64,000 nucleotides of DNA from assembly GCF_001426405.1 (NCBI RefSeq), contig NZ_LMEP01000006.1, positions 6,876 to 70,875 of the forward strand. The letters run 5' to 3'. The notes below the pieces were generated by a model. That model did not search any database. It saw only the letters and a list, made by a program, of their open reading frames with translations, and was not told the origin of the DNA. The DNA comes from Streptomyces sp. Root1304. Its GTDB lineage: Bacteria; Actinomycetota; Actinomycetes; Streptomycetales; Streptomycetaceae. Both the position numbers and the translations under genes were made by a program. How positions within the stretch are numbered: the stretch's first letter is position 1; each line of letters starts with the position of its first letter. This document shows positions 8,494-17,810 of this stretch, piece by piece.

Positions 8494-9804
8494 GTGACCA
8501 TGCGGAACGGCCGCACCGTGCGTGACCTGCGACGCGAGAACCGCACCGCCGTCCTCCAACGCCTCTATTTCGACGGGCCGATGAGCCGCTTCTCGCTCGG
8601 CCCCGCGACCGGCCTCAGCTCCGGCTCCATCAGCAACGTCGTCGCGGAGCTCGTCGCGGAGGGTCTCGTCGAGGAGGCGGGCAGCGTCGACTCGGCCGGC
8701 GGGCGCCCCCGTACCCTGCTCCGGATCACCCCGGGCAGCGGCTGCATGATCGGCGTCGACGTCGGCGAGACCCGGGTCAGGATCGAGCTGTTCGACCTCA
8801 CCCTCACCGAACTCGCGCGCACCGAGCGCCCGTTGGCGGTCGACAGCCCGAACCCCCATGACCGGTACGAGGTCGGCGTCGTCGTCGACCACATCCGCGA
8901 GGGCATCGCCGAGGTGCTGCGGACGGCGGACGTGCCCGCCGACCGGCTGCTCGGCGTCGGTGTCGGCGTGCCCGGCATCGTGGCCCGTACCGCCGAGGAC
9001 GGCGCCGTCGTGCACGGCCAGACCATCGGCTGGGACGCCGTCCCCCTGGAGCGGCTGCTGCGCGCGAGCGTGGCCCTGCCGACGATGGTGCCGTACTGGA
9101 TCGACAACGGCGCGAAGACCCTCGGCCAGGCCGAGATGTGGTTCGGCGCCGGGCGGGGCGCGCGCAGCGCGGTGATCGTCCTCTTCGGCTCGGGCGTCGG
9201 CGCCTGTGTGGCCACGGACCCGATGGGGCCGGGCCGGGCGATCGAGTGGGGTCATCTGACGGTACGGGTCCGGGGGCGCCGCTGCCGCTGCGGCGCGCGT
9301 GGCTGCCTGGAGGCGTACGCGGGCGCGGAGGCGCTGCTCGAACGGTGGCGGGAGGCGGGCGGGCGGCCTCCGGCGGGGGCGGACGAGGAGACGGCGCTGA
9401 CGGCGATGCTGGCGGGGGCGTATCCGGCGGACGCCGGGGCGGAACCCGACGCGACGGCCCGCGAGGTCCTCGAGGAGACCGCCGAGTACCTGGGCGCCGG
9501 TTTCGCCGATCTGATCAACCTCTTCCAGCCCGAGCGCATCCTCGTCGGCGGCTGGGCGGGCCTCCAGCTCGGCGCCCGCTTCCTGGAGACGGTGAAGGGG
9601 TACGCGGCCGAGTACGCCCTGAAGTACCCGGCGGCCCGGGTCTGCATCGACCTGGGCACGCTCGGCCCCGACGCGGTGACGGTCGGCGCGGCGATCCTGC
9701 CGCTCGCGGACTTCTTCGCCCGGGGAGGCCGGCGGGCCGAGACGGAGGCCGTCGAGGAGCAGCCGGCGTGGACGTCGACGGTGCGGGAACGGGCGGCGCA
9801 CTGA
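8494..9804 (+). CDS. ROK-family transcriptional regulator
   Basis: A regulator of about 436 residues. Residues 10-75 form a winged helix-turn-helix (RDLRRENRTAVLQRL, SRFSLGPATGLSSGSISNVV). The rest is the ROK sugar-kinase-like fold with GVDVGETRVRIELFD, GVGVPG, ALFGSGVG-like loop and the zinc motif CRCGARGCLEAYAG. The start is GTG at 8494 with GGGGG six bases upstream; an ATG at 8500 is two codons later, and a TTG/ATG further upstream would be poorly placed. It is divergent from the beta-glucoside ABC operon and probably represses it until a sugar or sugar phosphate binds. Confidence 0.9.
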   Translation: MTMRNGRTVRDLRRENRTAVLQRLYFDGPMSRFSLGPATGLSSGSISNVVAELVAEGLVEEAGSVDSAGGRPRTLLRITPGSGCMIGVDVGETRVRIELFDLTLTELARTERPLAVDSPNPHDRYEVGVVVDHIREGIAEVLRTADVPADRLLGVGVGVPGIVARTAEDGAVVHGQTIGWDAVPLERLLRASVALPTMVPYWIDNGAKTLGQAEMWFGAGRGARSAVIVLFGSGVGACVATDPMGPGRAIEWGHLTVRVRGRRCRCGARGCLEAYAGAEALLERWREAGGRPPAGADEETALTAMLAGAYPADAGAEPDATAREVLEETAEYLGAGFADLINLFQPERILVGGWAGLQLGARFLETVKGYAAEYALKYPAARVCIDLGTLGPDAVTVGAAILPLADFFARGGRRAETEAVEEQPAWTSTVRERAAH

Positions 9805-10074
9805 GCGTGCGCCGCCCTCGGGGGTCCGGTGGGGTCAGGGGCTCTTCTGCGACCACCCGGAGGGCGAACGCCCCCTCTGCACGGGCCGCCACGCCCTGAG
9901 GGTGACGACCGACCTCACGGGCCGCCTGGTGGGTGAACCCCGCGTCCACCGCGACGTACGCGAGGGGAACGGGCCGCTGGAACTGCCGCGGGAGGAGGGA
10001 CTGGAGACGGGCGAGGGGAGCTGACGCGGGGCCGCGCACCGTCGCCGGCAGGGCCGGCAGCGACCGGCTCCGCG

Positions 10075-10587
10075 CTACACCCCGGTAGCGCCGTCCACCC
10101 GTTCCCGGACCAGGTCCGCGTGGCCGTTGTGGCGGGCGTACTCCTCGATCATGTGGACGTAGATCCAGCGGAGGCTCACGTCCTGGCCCATGAAGCGGCC
10201 CGTGTCCGTCAGGGTGTGATCCGCGCAGTTCTCGCGGGCGCGGGCGATCTCCGACCGCCAGGTGGCCAGGGCGTCGGCCAGGGTGGTTCCCTCCGCCACG
10301 TCGAAGCCGCCGTCGGGGGCGTCCGGGTCTGCCTGCGGGTCGTGGAGGGGCGGGGCCTCTTCTCCGGCGAACACGCGGCGGAACCAGTTCCGCTCCACCT
10401 CCGCCATGTGCTGGACCAGACCGGTCAGCGTGAAGCCGGACGGCGGCACGGACGCCGTGGCGGCCTGCTCGTCGTCCAGTCCCTCGCACTTCATGGCCAG
10501 CGTGGCGCGGTGGAAGTCCAGCCAACTCTCCAGCGTCGTGCGCTCGTCGGCGTTCAGGGGCGGCAGGGGGCGATCGATGGCACTCAT
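10075..10587 (-). CDS. DinB-family (DUF664) protein
   Basis: A 170-residue four-helix-bundle protein of the DinB/YfiT superfamily in its DUF664 form. Signature pieces: [17 protein letters not shown] near residue 50 and [28 protein letters not shown] near the C-terminus, which bring three His into a metal site. Members include thiol-dependent enzymes and many uncharacterised proteins; the reaction here is not known. ATG at 10585-10587 gives [15 protein letters not shown]. It is followed by 270 bases up to the ROK gene that hold no convincing gene. Confidence 0.85.
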   Translation of the reverse strand: MSAIDRPLPPLNADERTTLESWLDFHRATLAMKCEGLDDEQAATASVPPSGFTLTGLVQHMAEVERNWFRRVFAGEEAPPLHDPQADPDAPDGGFDVAEGTTLADALATWRSEIARARENCADHTLTDTGRFMGQDVSLRWIYVHMIEEYARHNGHADLVRERVDGATGV

Positions 10588-10655
10588 CGCTTCATTGTCG
10601 CCCGTGCCCGAGGCCGTCGACCGGCGGGGCCGCCCGCAGGGAGGAGCCGCACCGG

Positions 10656-11792
10656 CTACGCCACGGACGTGATGCGGCCGTCCGGCTCGCGCGGGCCGTC
10701 GTGGTGGATCGGGGTGTGGGCGCCCGTGAGGGAGCGGCCGGTGCCGCCCCGGCGGTTCGCCACGATCTCGGCGCCGATCGACAGGGCCGTCTCCTCGGGC
10801 GTGCGCGCGCCCAGGTCGAGGCCGATCGGCGAGCGCAGACGGGCGAGTTCGAGTTCGGTGACGCCGACCTCGCGCAGGCGCTTGTTGCGGTCCTCGTGGG
10901 TGCGGCGGGAGCCCATCGCGCCGACGTAGGCGACGGGAAGCTTCAGGGCGGCGCGCAGGAGGGGCACGTCGAACTTGGCGTCGTGGGTCAGGACGCACAG
11001 GACCGTGCGGCCGTCGACCTCCGTCGACTCCAGGTAGCGGTGGGGCCATTCGACGACGATCTCGTCGGCCTCGGGGAAGCGGGCCGGCGTCGCGAAGACG
11101 GGCCGCGCGTCGCACACGGTGACGTGGTACCCGAGGAACTTGCCCACCCGTACCAGCGCGGCGGCGAAGTCGATCGCGCCGAAGACGATCATGCGCGGGG
11201 CCGGCACGGAGGACTCGACGAGCAGGGTCAGCGGCTGCCCGCAGCGGCTGCCGTCCTCGCCGATCTCCACGGTGCCGGTGCGGCCCGCGTCGAGCATCGC
11301 GCGGGCCTCGGACGCCGCCGTGCGGTCCAGCTCGGGGTGGCCGCCGAGCTTCCCCTCGTACGAGCCGTCGGGGCGGACCAGCAGGGCCCGGCCCATCAGG
11401 TCCTCGGGTCCGGAGACGATCCGGGCGAGGGCCGCCGCCTCCCCCGTGGTGGCGGCGCCGAGCGCGGCGGGGAAGACCCCGCCGCGCACCGGGGTGACGA
11501 GGATGTCGATGACTCCTCCGCAGGTCAGGCCGACCGCGAAGGCGTCCTCGTCGCTGTACCCGAAGCGCTCGACGACGGTCCTGCCGTCTTCGAGGGCCTG
11601 CACGCACAGCTCGTACACCGCCCCCTCCACACACCCGCCGGAGACCGATCCGATCGCCGCGCCCTCGCTGTCGACGGCGAGGGCGGCGCCCGGCTGCCGG
11701 GGCGCGCTCCCGCCGACGGCCACCACGGTGGCGACGGCGAAGGCACGTCCCTGCTCGACCCACCGGTGCAGCTCTTCGGCGATGTCCAGCAT
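10656..11792 (-). CDS. XdhC-family molybdenum cofactor insertion protein
   Basis: A 378-residue XdhC/CoxI-type protein that in characterised systems binds molybdenum cofactor, aids its sulfuration and delivers it to xanthine dehydrogenase. Seen: N-terminal XdhC domain ([36 protein letters not shown]) and C-terminal Rossmann-like domain ([23 protein letters not shown] stretch, [14 protein letters not shown]). AGAGGAGAA lies just upstream of the ATG. It follows the purine permease gene by 42 bases on the same strand, and the xanthine dehydrogenase operon is next, so its client is clear from context. Confidence 0.92.
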   Translation of the reverse strand: MLDIAEELHRWVEQGRAFAVATVVAVGGSAPRQPGAALAVDSEGAAIGSVSGGCVEGAVYELCVQALEDGRTVVERFGYSDEDAFAVGLTCGGVIDILVTPVRGGVFPAALGAATTGEAAALARIVSGPEDLMGRALLVRPDGSYEGKLGGHPELDRTAASEARAMLDAGRTGTVEIGEDGSRCGQPLTLLVESSVPAPRMIVFGAIDFAAALVRVGKFLGYHVTVCDARPVFATPARFPEADEIVVEWPHRYLESTEVDGRTVLCVLTHDAKFDVPLLRAALKLPVAYVGAMGSRRTHEDRNKRLREVGVTELELARLRSPIGLDLGARTPEETALSIGAEIVANRRGGTGRSLTGAHTPIHHDGPREPDGRITSVA

Positions 11793-11834
11793 CTCGGTTC
11801 TCCTCTGGATGGGGTGGGGAGGGCGGCGGGGGCG

Positions 11835-13301
11835 TCAGCTGACGCCGAGCCAGCTCTCGATGGGATGGATCGCGAAGTACACGATGAAGATCGCGGTCAG
11901 GCCCCACATGAAGCCGCCGACCTCGCGCGCCTTGCCCTGCGCCGCCTTGATCACGACGTAGGAGATCACACCGGCCGCGACACCCGTGGTGATGGTGTAC
12001 GTGAAGGGCATGAGGACCACGGTGAGGAACACCGGGATCGCGACGGAGCGGTCGCTCCAGTCCACGTGCTTGGCGTTCTGCATCATCATCGAGCCGATGA
12101 CGACCAGGGCCGCGGCGGCGACCTCTTGCGGCACGATCGCGGTCAGCGGCGTGAAGAAGAGGCAGAGGGCGAAGAATCCGCCGGTGACCACGGAGGCCAG
12201 ACCCGTGCGGGCGCCCTCGCCGACGCCGGTCGCGGACTCGACGAAGACCGTCTGCCCGGAGGCTCCGCCCACACCACCGACGATACCGCCGGCGCCGTCG
12301 ATGAAGAGGGCCTTCGAGAGGCCGGGCATGCGGCCCTTGTCGTCGGCGAGCTTGGCCTCGGTGCCGACGCCCAGGATGGTCGCCATGGCGTCGAAGAAGC
12401 CCGCGAGCACCAGGGTGAAGACGATCATGCTGATGGTGATGTAGCCGACGTCGCCCCAGCCGCTGAAGGACACGTCCCCGATGAGGGAGAAGTCCGGGGC
12501 GGAGACCGCGCTGCCGTCGAGCTCCGGCGGGCCGGAGAACCAGGCCTTGGCCGGGATGTCCGCGACCGCGTTCAGGATGACCGCGACGACGGTGCCCGCG
12601 ACGATGCCGATCAGGATCGCGCCGGGGATGTTGCGCGACTGGAGGGCGAAGATCAGGAGCAGGGTGAAGGCGAAGATCAGGACGGGCCAGCCCATGAGCT
12701 CACCGGCCGGGCCGAGGGACACGGGACCGCCGCCCGGGGCGGGGTTCTCGTGCACGAAGCCGGCCTTCACGAAGCCGATGATCGCGATGAAGAGGCCGAT
12801 GCCGATGGTGATGGCGTGCTTGAGCGCGAGCGGTATCGCGTTCATGATCATCTCGCGGAGGCCGGTGACCACCAGGAGACAGATCACGGCGCCGTACGCC
12901 ACGGACATGCCCATGGCCTGCGGCCAGGTCATGACCGGCACGACCTGCGAGGCCATGACGCCGGAGACGCTGAGGCCGGCGGCGAGCGCGAGGGGGACCT
13001 TGCCCCAGAAACCCATGAGCAGGGTCGTCGCGGCCGCGGCGAGGGCGGTGGCGGTGATGAGCGCCGGCTGGCTGAGGAGCTGGCCGTTGACGTCCTTGCC
13101 ACTGAGGATCAGGGGGTTGAGCAGGAGAATGTACGCCATCGCCATGAAGGTGGTGACGCCGCCGCGGATCTCCGTCGCGACGGTGGATCCTCTCTCCGAG
13201 ATGTGAAAGTACCGGTCGAGCCAAGACCTGCCGGCGGGATTGCGCGAGCCGGAGCCCGCGTCATCGGCGCTGGTCCTGGGCTCCACTGACGACTGGGTCA
13301 T
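11835..13301 (-). CDS. NCS2/AzgA-type purine permease
   Basis: A 488-residue membrane transporter of the AzgA-like branch of the NCS2 family, which brings in hypoxanthine, adenine or guanine with protons. Typical opening [21 protein letters not shown] then [17 protein letters not shown], and about 12 to 14 hydrophobic segments to the end. Conserved blocks [36 protein letters not shown] and [22 protein letters not shown] are present. ATG at 13301 is chosen, with GGGAG eight bases upstream, over a TTG five codons earlier. Together with XdhC and xanthine dehydrogenase it forms a purine salvage and breakdown block. Confidence 0.92.
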   Translation of the reverse strand: MTQSSVEPRTSADDAGSGSRNPAGRSWLDRYFHISERGSTVATEIRGGVTTFMAMAYILLLNPLILSGKDVNGQLLSQPALITATALAAAATTLLMGFWGKVPLALAAGLSVSGVMASQVVPVMTWPQAMGMSVAYGAVICLLVVTGLREMIMNAIPLALKHAITIGIGLFIAIIGFVKAGFVHENPAPGGGPVSLGPAGELMGWPVLIFAFTLLLIFALQSRNIPGAILIGIVAGTVVAVILNAVADIPAKAWFSGPPELDGSAVSAPDFSLIGDVSFSGWGDVGYITISMIVFTLVLAGFFDAMATILGVGTEAKLADDKGRMPGLSKALFIDGAGGIVGGVGGASGQTVFVESATGVGEGARTGLASVVTGGFFALCLFFTPLTAIVPQEVAAAALVVIGSMMMQNAKHVDWSDRSVAIPVFLTVVLMPFTYTITTGVAAGVISYVVIKAAQGKAREVGGFMWGLTAIFIVYFAIHPIESWLGVS

Positions 13302-13435
13302 GGGGCCTACTCCCAAGGTTCAAAGGGGCACCCGCATCAGACTTCGAAGGATTCTGATCTGGTGAAGCTCGCGGGATTTGGGATGGTGCGTGGGCTGCAC
13401 GACCCGGGGGACGGCCCGAGACGAACGGGTGGATC

Positions 13436-13540
13436 GGTACTGCGGGGACTGCGTGAGACGGGGGTACTGCGGTGCCACGGGGGTACTGCCGTGGTGCGGT
13501 ACTTCGGTGGGACGGAGTACCGCGGTGACGCGGGTACTGC
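13436..13540. repeat. Cluster of GGTACTGC direct repeats
   Basis: GGTACTGC occurs at 13436, 13463, 13482 and 13533, with a variant GGTACTTC at 13499 and an inverted GAGTACCGC near 13515. Spacings are 27, 19, 17 and 34 bases. Several copies are followed by a CGG/CCG-GTG context, so some duplication is likely. The function is unknown; options are a regulator-binding array for the purine permease or slippage repeats in a non-coding gap. Confidence 0.6.
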
Positions 13541-13549
13541 CGTGGGGGG

Positions 13550-13607
13550 CTCCGGGCGGTGCGGGCGGGAAGTGTGACGTTCCTCGGGAGGCACGGACCG
13601 CCCGGAG
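13550..13607 (-). terminator. Hairpin after xanthine dehydrogenase operon
   Basis: CTCCGGGCGGT (13550-13560) is the exact reverse complement of ACCGCCCGGAG (13597-13607), five bases beyond the large-subunit stop. The 36-base loop is long, so termination is only probable. Confidence 0.4.
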
Positions 13608-13611
13608 AGTC

Positions 13612-16011
13612 CTACAGGGTGCCGGTGAGCGCCTCGGGGCGTACCGGCGTCTTGTTGAGCTCCAGGCCCGTCGCCGCCCGGATCGCCGCGAGGACGGCCG
13701 GGGTGGACGAGAGGGTCGGAGCCTCTCCGATGCCCCGGACGCCGTACGGCGCGTTGGGGTCGGCCAGCTCGAGGTAGTCGACCGGGATGGTCGGCGTGTC
13801 GAGGATGGTCGGGATGAGGTAGTCCGTGAAGGAGGGGTTGCGCACCTTCGCGGTCTTCGGGTCGACGATGATCTCCTCCATCACCGCGACGCCCAGGCCC
13901 TGGGTGGTGCCACCCTGGATCTGGCCGACGACGGAGAGGGGATTGACCGCCTTGCCGACGTCCTGGGCGCAGGCCAGCTCGATCACCTTGACGAGGCCGA
14001 GCTCGGTGTCGACCTCCACCACCGCGCGGTGCGCGGCGAAGGCGTACTGGACGTGGCCGTCGCCCTGACCGGTGACGAGGTCGAAGGCCTGGGTCGGGCG
14101 GTGCCGCCACTCCTCCTCGACCTCCACCGCCCGGTCCTCCAGGACGTCGGCGATGGTGGCGAGGGCCTCGCCGCCGTCGGTGACGACCTTGCCGCCCTCC
14201 AGGAGGAGTTCGGCGTTGGCCCAGGCCGGGTGGTACGAGCCGAACTTGCGCCGGCCGATCTCCAGGACCTCCTCGCGGACGATCTCGCAGGAGTTCTTGA
14301 TGGCGCCGCCGGTCATGTACGTCTGACGGCCCGCGGAGGTCGAACCGGCCGAGCCCACCTGCGTGTCCGCGGGGTGGATGGTGACCTGCTGGACACCGAG
14401 CTCGGTACGGGCGATCTGCGCGTGGATCGTGACGCCGCCCTGGCCGACCTCGGCCATGGCGGTGTGGACCGTGGCGACGGCCTCGCCGTTGATGACCTCG
14501 ATGCGGATCTTCGCGGTCGAGTAGTCGTCGAAGCCCTCGGAGAAGCCGACGTTCTTGATGCCGACGGCGTAGCCGACGCCCCGCACGACACCCTCGCCGT
14601 GCGTGGTGTTGGACAGGCCGCCCGGCAGCGCGCGGACGTCCGCGCTCTCGCCGGCGGTCTCCCACTGGCGCTCCGGCGGCATGGGGCGGGCCTTGACCCG
14701 GCGCAGCAGCTCGGCGACCGGGGCCGGCGAGTCCACGACCTGGCCGGTCGGCATGATCGTGCCCTGCTCCATGGCGTTGAGCTGGCGCAGTTCCACCGGG
14801 TCCATGCCCAGCTTCGCCGCGAGCTTGTCCATCTGGGCCTCGTAGGCGAAGCAGGCCTGGACCGCGCCGAAGCCGCGCATCGCGCCACAGGGCGGGTTGT
14901 TGGTGTAGAGGCCGATCGCCTCGATCTCGACGTCCTCGATGATGTACGGGCCGACCGAGAGCGACGAGGCGTTGCCGACGACGGAGGCCGTGGACGAGGC
15001 GTACGCGCCGCCGTCGAGCACGATCTTGCACTTCATGTGCGTGAGCTTGCCGTCCTTGGTGGCGCCGTGCTCGTACCAGAGCTTCGCCGGGTGCCGGTGG
15101 ACGTGGCCGAAGAAGGACTCGTACCGGTTGTAGACCATCTTGACCGGCTTGCCGGTGCGCAGCGCGAGGATGGACGCGAGGATCTGCATGGAGATGTCCT
15201 CGCGGCCGCCGAAGGCGCCGCCGACACCGGCCATCGTCATCCGGACCTTCTCCTCGGGCAGGCCGAGGCAGGGCGCGATCTGCTTGAGGTCCGAGTGCAG
15301 CCACTGGGTGGCGACGTACAGGTCGACGCCGCCGTCCTCGGCCGGTACGGCGAGGCCGGACTCCGGGCCGAGGAAGGCCTGGTCCTGCATGCCGAAGGTG
15401 TACTCGCCGGTCACGATGACGTCGGCGCGCTTCGCGGCCTCGGCGGCGTTGCCTCGGATGATCGGCTGGCGGTGCACGATGTTCGGGTGCGGGACGTGAC
15501 CGGAGTGGTGGTCGTCGCGGCCCTCGTGGACCAGGATCGCGTCCGGAGCGGTGGCCGAGGCCTCGTCCGTGATGACCGGGAGCTCCCGGTACTCGATCTT
15601 GATCTTGGCGGCGGCGCGGCGGGCGGTCTCCGGGTGGTCGGCGGCCACGAGGGCGACCGGCTCACCGTGGTGACGGACCTTGCCGTACGCGAGGACCGGG
15701 GTGTCCTGGAACTCCATGCCGTAGTTCTTCGCGGCCGGCAGGTCCTCGTGGGTCAGGACGGCGTAGACGCCGTCCATGGCGAGGGCCTCGGAGGTGTCGA
15801 TGGACACCAGCTCGGCGTGCGCGACGGTGGAGCGCAGGATCTGGCCCCAGAGCATGTCCTCGTGCCACATGTCCGAGGAGTACGCGAACTCGCCGGTGAC
15901 CTTGAGGGTGCCGTCCGGCCGGAGCGTGGACTCGCCGATGCCGCCCTTGACGTGGTTCTGGGTGACGTCGGTGGGCGTGCCCACCGGAGTCGTGCGTGTG
16001 TTCTGAGCCAT
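13612..16011 (-). CDS. Xanthine dehydrogenase, molybdopterin-binding large subunit
   Basis: A 799-residue catalytic subunit of the xanthine oxidase family, which hydroxylates hypoxanthine and xanthine to urate. Seen: the entry domain (GEFAYSSDMWHEDMLWGQILRS), AGVGGAFGGRED, the substrate-side block GAMRGFGAVQACFAYE, and the C-terminal VRGIGEAPTL whose Glu is the catalytic base. The RGFG block and the lack of the AYxCSFR loop of CO dehydrogenase favour xanthine over CO. The ATG at 16011 lies 2 bases after the iron-sulfur subunit stop. This is the last gene of a FAD, iron-sulfur, molybdenum operon, divergent from a PucR regulator. Confidence 0.93.
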   Translation of the reverse strand: MAQNTRTTPVGTPTDVTQNHVKGGIGESTLRPDGTLKVTGEFAYSSDMWHEDMLWGQILRSTVAHAELVSIDTSEALAMDGVYAVLTHEDLPAAKNYGMEFQDTPVLAYGKVRHHGEPVALVAADHPETARRAAAKIKIEYRELPVITDEASATAPDAILVHEGRDDHHSGHVPHPNIVHRQPIIRGNAAEAAKRADVIVTGEYTFGMQDQAFLGPESGLAVPAEDGGVDLYVATQWLHSDLKQIAPCLGLPEEKVRMTMAGVGGAFGGREDISMQILASILALRTGKPVKMVYNRYESFFGHVHRHPAKLWYEHGATKDGKLTHMKCKIVLDGGAYASSTASVVGNASSLSVGPYIIEDVEIEAIGLYTNNPPCGAMRGFGAVQACFAYEAQMDKLAAKLGMDPVELRQLNAMEQGTIMPTGQVVDSPAPVAELLRRVKARPMPPERQWETAGESADVRALPGGLSNTTHGEGVVRGVGYAVGIKNVGFSEGFDDYSTAKIRIEVINGEAVATVHTAMAEVGQGGVTIHAQIARTELGVQQVTIHPADTQVGSAGSTSAGRQTYMTGGAIKNSCEIVREEVLEIGRRKFGSYHPAWANAELLLEGGKVVTDGGEALATIADVLEDRAVEVEEEWRHRPTQAFDLVTGQGDGHVQYAFAAHRAVVEVDTELGLVKVIELACAQDVGKAVNPLSVVGQIQGGTTQGLGVAVMEEIIVDPKTAKVRNPSFTDYLIPTILDTPTIPVDYLELADPNAPYGVRGIGEAPTLSSTPAVLAAIRAATGLELNKTPVRPEALTGTL

Positions 16012-16013
16012 CG

Positions 16014-16610
16014 TCAGACCGCCTCTCCCTGACGCTCCTGGCGAGCGGCCGCGAGGCGGACCGCGTCGAGGATCTTCTCGTATCCGGTGCAGCGGCAGAG
16101 GTTGCCGGAGAGCGCCTCGCGGATGTCCGCGTCCGTCGGGGACGGGTTGCGCTCCAGCATCTCGTCGGCCGCGACCAGCAGGCCGGGGGTGCAGAAGCCG
16201 CACTGCACGGCGCCGGCGTCGATGAACGCCTGCTGGATCGGAGAGAGTTCGACGCCCTCGCCGGTCTGGGAGTCCTGACCGGGCTTGGCTTCCCACCTCT
16301 TGGCCTGGTCGAGCGAGGTGCCGCAGGTGCCCGAGGCGCAACCGGCGTGCTCCGCGCGGTCCTTGGCGAACTCCGCCAGGCCCTCGACGGTGACGACCTC
16401 GCGGCCCTCGACCTGCCCGGCGGCGACCAGGCAGGAGCAGACCGGCACCCCGTCGAGACGGACGGTGCAGGAACCGCACTCGCCCTGCTCGCAGGCGTTC
16501 TTGGAGCCGGGCAGACCCAGACGCTCACGCAGAACGTAGAGGAGGGACTCGCCCTCCCAGACGTCGTCGGCTTCCTGCGGACGACCGTTGACCGTGAAAT
16601 TGACGCGCAT
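16014..16610 (-). CDS. Xanthine dehydrogenase, 2Fe-2S small subunit
   Basis: A 198-residue electron-transfer subunit with two [2Fe-2S] clusters. The plant-ferredoxin-like N-terminus shows CEQGECGSC plus a fourth Cys in VCSCL at about residues 40-60; the C-terminal helical domain shows CGFCTPG and NLCRCTGY. Residues about 90-125 (after ASGTCGTSLDQAKRWE) are a longer linker than in many family members. It passes electrons from the molybdenum site to the FAD subunit. It starts at ATG 16610, 2 bases from the stop of the FAD gene. Confidence 0.92.
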   Translation of the reverse strand: MRVNFTVNGRPQEADDVWEGESLLYVLRERLGLPGSKNACEQGECGSCTVRLDGVPVCSCLVAAGQVEGREVVTVEGLAEFAKDRAEHAGCASGTCGTSLDQAKRWEAKPGQDSQTGEGVELSPIQQAFIDAGAVQCGFCTPGLLVAADEMLERNPSPTDADIREALSGNLCRCTGYEKILDAVRLAAARQERQGEAV

Positions 16611-16612
16611 GG

Positions 16613-17503
16613 TTATGCAGCTCCCTCAAGCGTGCGGCCTGCGCCGCGGTACTGCTCCCAGGTCCAGCCGAGCTGGCGGCGGGCCATGATGCCGACGGCG
16701 TGGCGGCGGTACTTGGCGGTACCTCGGACGTCGTCGATCGGGTTGGCGGCGGCCGAGCAGAGGTCGGCGAACTGCTTCGCGACCGACGGGGTGATGATCT
16801 TGCCGTTGTCCCAGAAGCCGCCCTCCTCCAGAGCCGCGTTCAGGAAGGCCTCGGCCTCCTTGGCGCGGATCGGGGTCGGTGCGGCGGAGCCGATGCCGGT
16901 GCGCACGGTCCGGGTCTCCGGGTGCAGGGCCAGGCCGAAGGCGCAGACCGCGATGACCATCGCGTTGCGGGTGCCGACCTTGGAGTACTGCTGGGGGCCG
17001 TCCGCCTTCTTGATGTGGACGGTCTTGATGAGCTCGTCGGGCTGGAGCGCGTTGCGCTTCACGCCCGTGTAGAACTCGTCGATCGGGATGAACCGGTTGC
17101 CGCGCACCGATTCGACCTCGACCTCGGCGCCCGCGGCGAGCAGCGCCGGGTGGGCGTCGCCGGCGGGCGAGGCGGTGCCGAGGTTGCCCCCGACGCCGCC
17201 GCGGTTACGGATCTGCGGGGAGGCGACCGTGTGCGAGGCGAGCGCCAGACCTGGCAGATCGGCGCGGAGGTTCTCCATGATCTGGGTGTACGGAACGGAA
17301 GCGCCGAGGCGGACGTTCTCCTCGCCGACCTCCCACTCGCGCAGCAGCTCGACGCGGTTCAGGTCCAGGAGGTACTCGGGCCGCCGGTGGTCGAAATTGA
17401 TCTCGACCATGACGTCCGTGCCACCCGCGAGGGGCACGGCCGTGGGGTGCTCTGCCTTGGCGGCGAGCGCCTCCTCCCAGCTGGCGGGGCGAAGGAAGTC
17501 CAT
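16613..17503 (-). CDS. Xanthine dehydrogenase, FAD-binding subunit
   Basis: A 296-residue FAD subunit of the CoxM/XdhB type. Seen: MDFLRPASWEEALAA, the FAD pyrophosphate loop PLAGGTDVMVEINF at about residues 25-38 and the second FAD motif RNRGGVGGNLGTASPAGDAHP near residue 100, then the CO dehydrogenase-type C-terminal domain. It hands electrons to NAD+. It is the first gene of the operon; the 307-base gap upstream holds the divergent promoters shared with the PucR regulator. Confidence 0.92.
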   Translation of the reverse strand: MDFLRPASWEEALAAKAEHPTAVPLAGGTDVMVEINFDHRRPEYLLDLNRVELLREWEVGEENVRLGASVPYTQIMENLRADLPGLALASHTVASPQIRNRGGVGGNLGTASPAGDAHPALLAAGAEVEVESVRGNRFIPIDEFYTGVKRNALQPDELIKTVHIKKADGPQQYSKVGTRNAMVIAVCAFGLALHPETRTVRTGIGSAAPTPIRAKEAEAFLNAALEEGGFWDNGKIITPSVAKQFADLCSAAANPIDDVRGTAKYRRHAVGIMARRQLGWTWEQYRGAGRTLEGAA

Positions 17504-17810
17504 GGTGGCTCTCTTCCAGTGATTCTGGTGATCGGGGGTCGTTCAGCAGGGTTCCGGGGAGACGGCCGGCCCTCGACTTCATGTTCATGTGCTGTTAACG
17601 CGGTGTGTGGCCTAGTACACAAGCCCACGCTCGCCCGGGTGCAGTCACCGAAAACATGAAGGAGTTGGCTGGGTCCCGTCGTCGTCTTGTAGATTCGAAC
17701 GAAAGGCGGGGAACAGTCACCTCGCTGTTTTCCCCTGGAAACGGTGGCACCACTCCACCGTCGACTACGGGACACCCCACCACCCCCAGACTAGGAACGG
17801 CGGCGACACG
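17504..17810. promoter_or_regulatory. Divergent xanthine dehydrogenase/PucR control region
   Basis: A 307-base gap with no gene, holding promoters in both directions. The most regular element is GGGGAACAG (17708-17716), an 8-base spacer and CTGTTTTCCCC (17725-17735), an interrupted inverted repeat about 75 bases before the PucR start. A second CTGTTAACG lies near 17591 on the side of the dehydrogenase promoter. These are candidates for PucR or purine-regulator binding; no -35/-10 boxes could be assigned with confidence. Confidence 0.5.

Larger units (their letters stand above)
13302..13611. other. Intergenic region with direct repeats
   Basis: A 310-base stretch between the purine permease start and the xanthine dehydrogenase large-subunit stop. 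I see no gene with a plausible ribosome site. It contains a cluster of GGTACTGC-type direct repeats (13436-13540) and a hairpin (13550-13607), listed separately; the permease promoter should lie at its left end near 13302-13400, but no clear -35/-10 pair was recognised. Confidence 0.6.

Noticed and set aside
9842..10024. Open frame after the ROK gene encoding FCDHPEGERPLCTGRHALRV and ending in TGA
   Set aside because: The wording looks protein-like, but no start codon with a ribosome site opens it and it runs out of the ROK gene in another frame; could be a gene remnant, not supported as a feature.
10105..10929. Long open frames on the opposite strand of most genes, such as a plus-strand frame across DinB and XdhC
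   Set aside because: High G+C keeps antisense frames open; their composition (Arg/Gly/Ala rich, no domains) shows they are shadows.
13612..16011. CO dehydrogenase large subunit
   Set aside because: The AYxCSFR loop of CoxL is missing and neighbours (XdhC, purine permease, PucR) indicate xanthine dehydrogenase.
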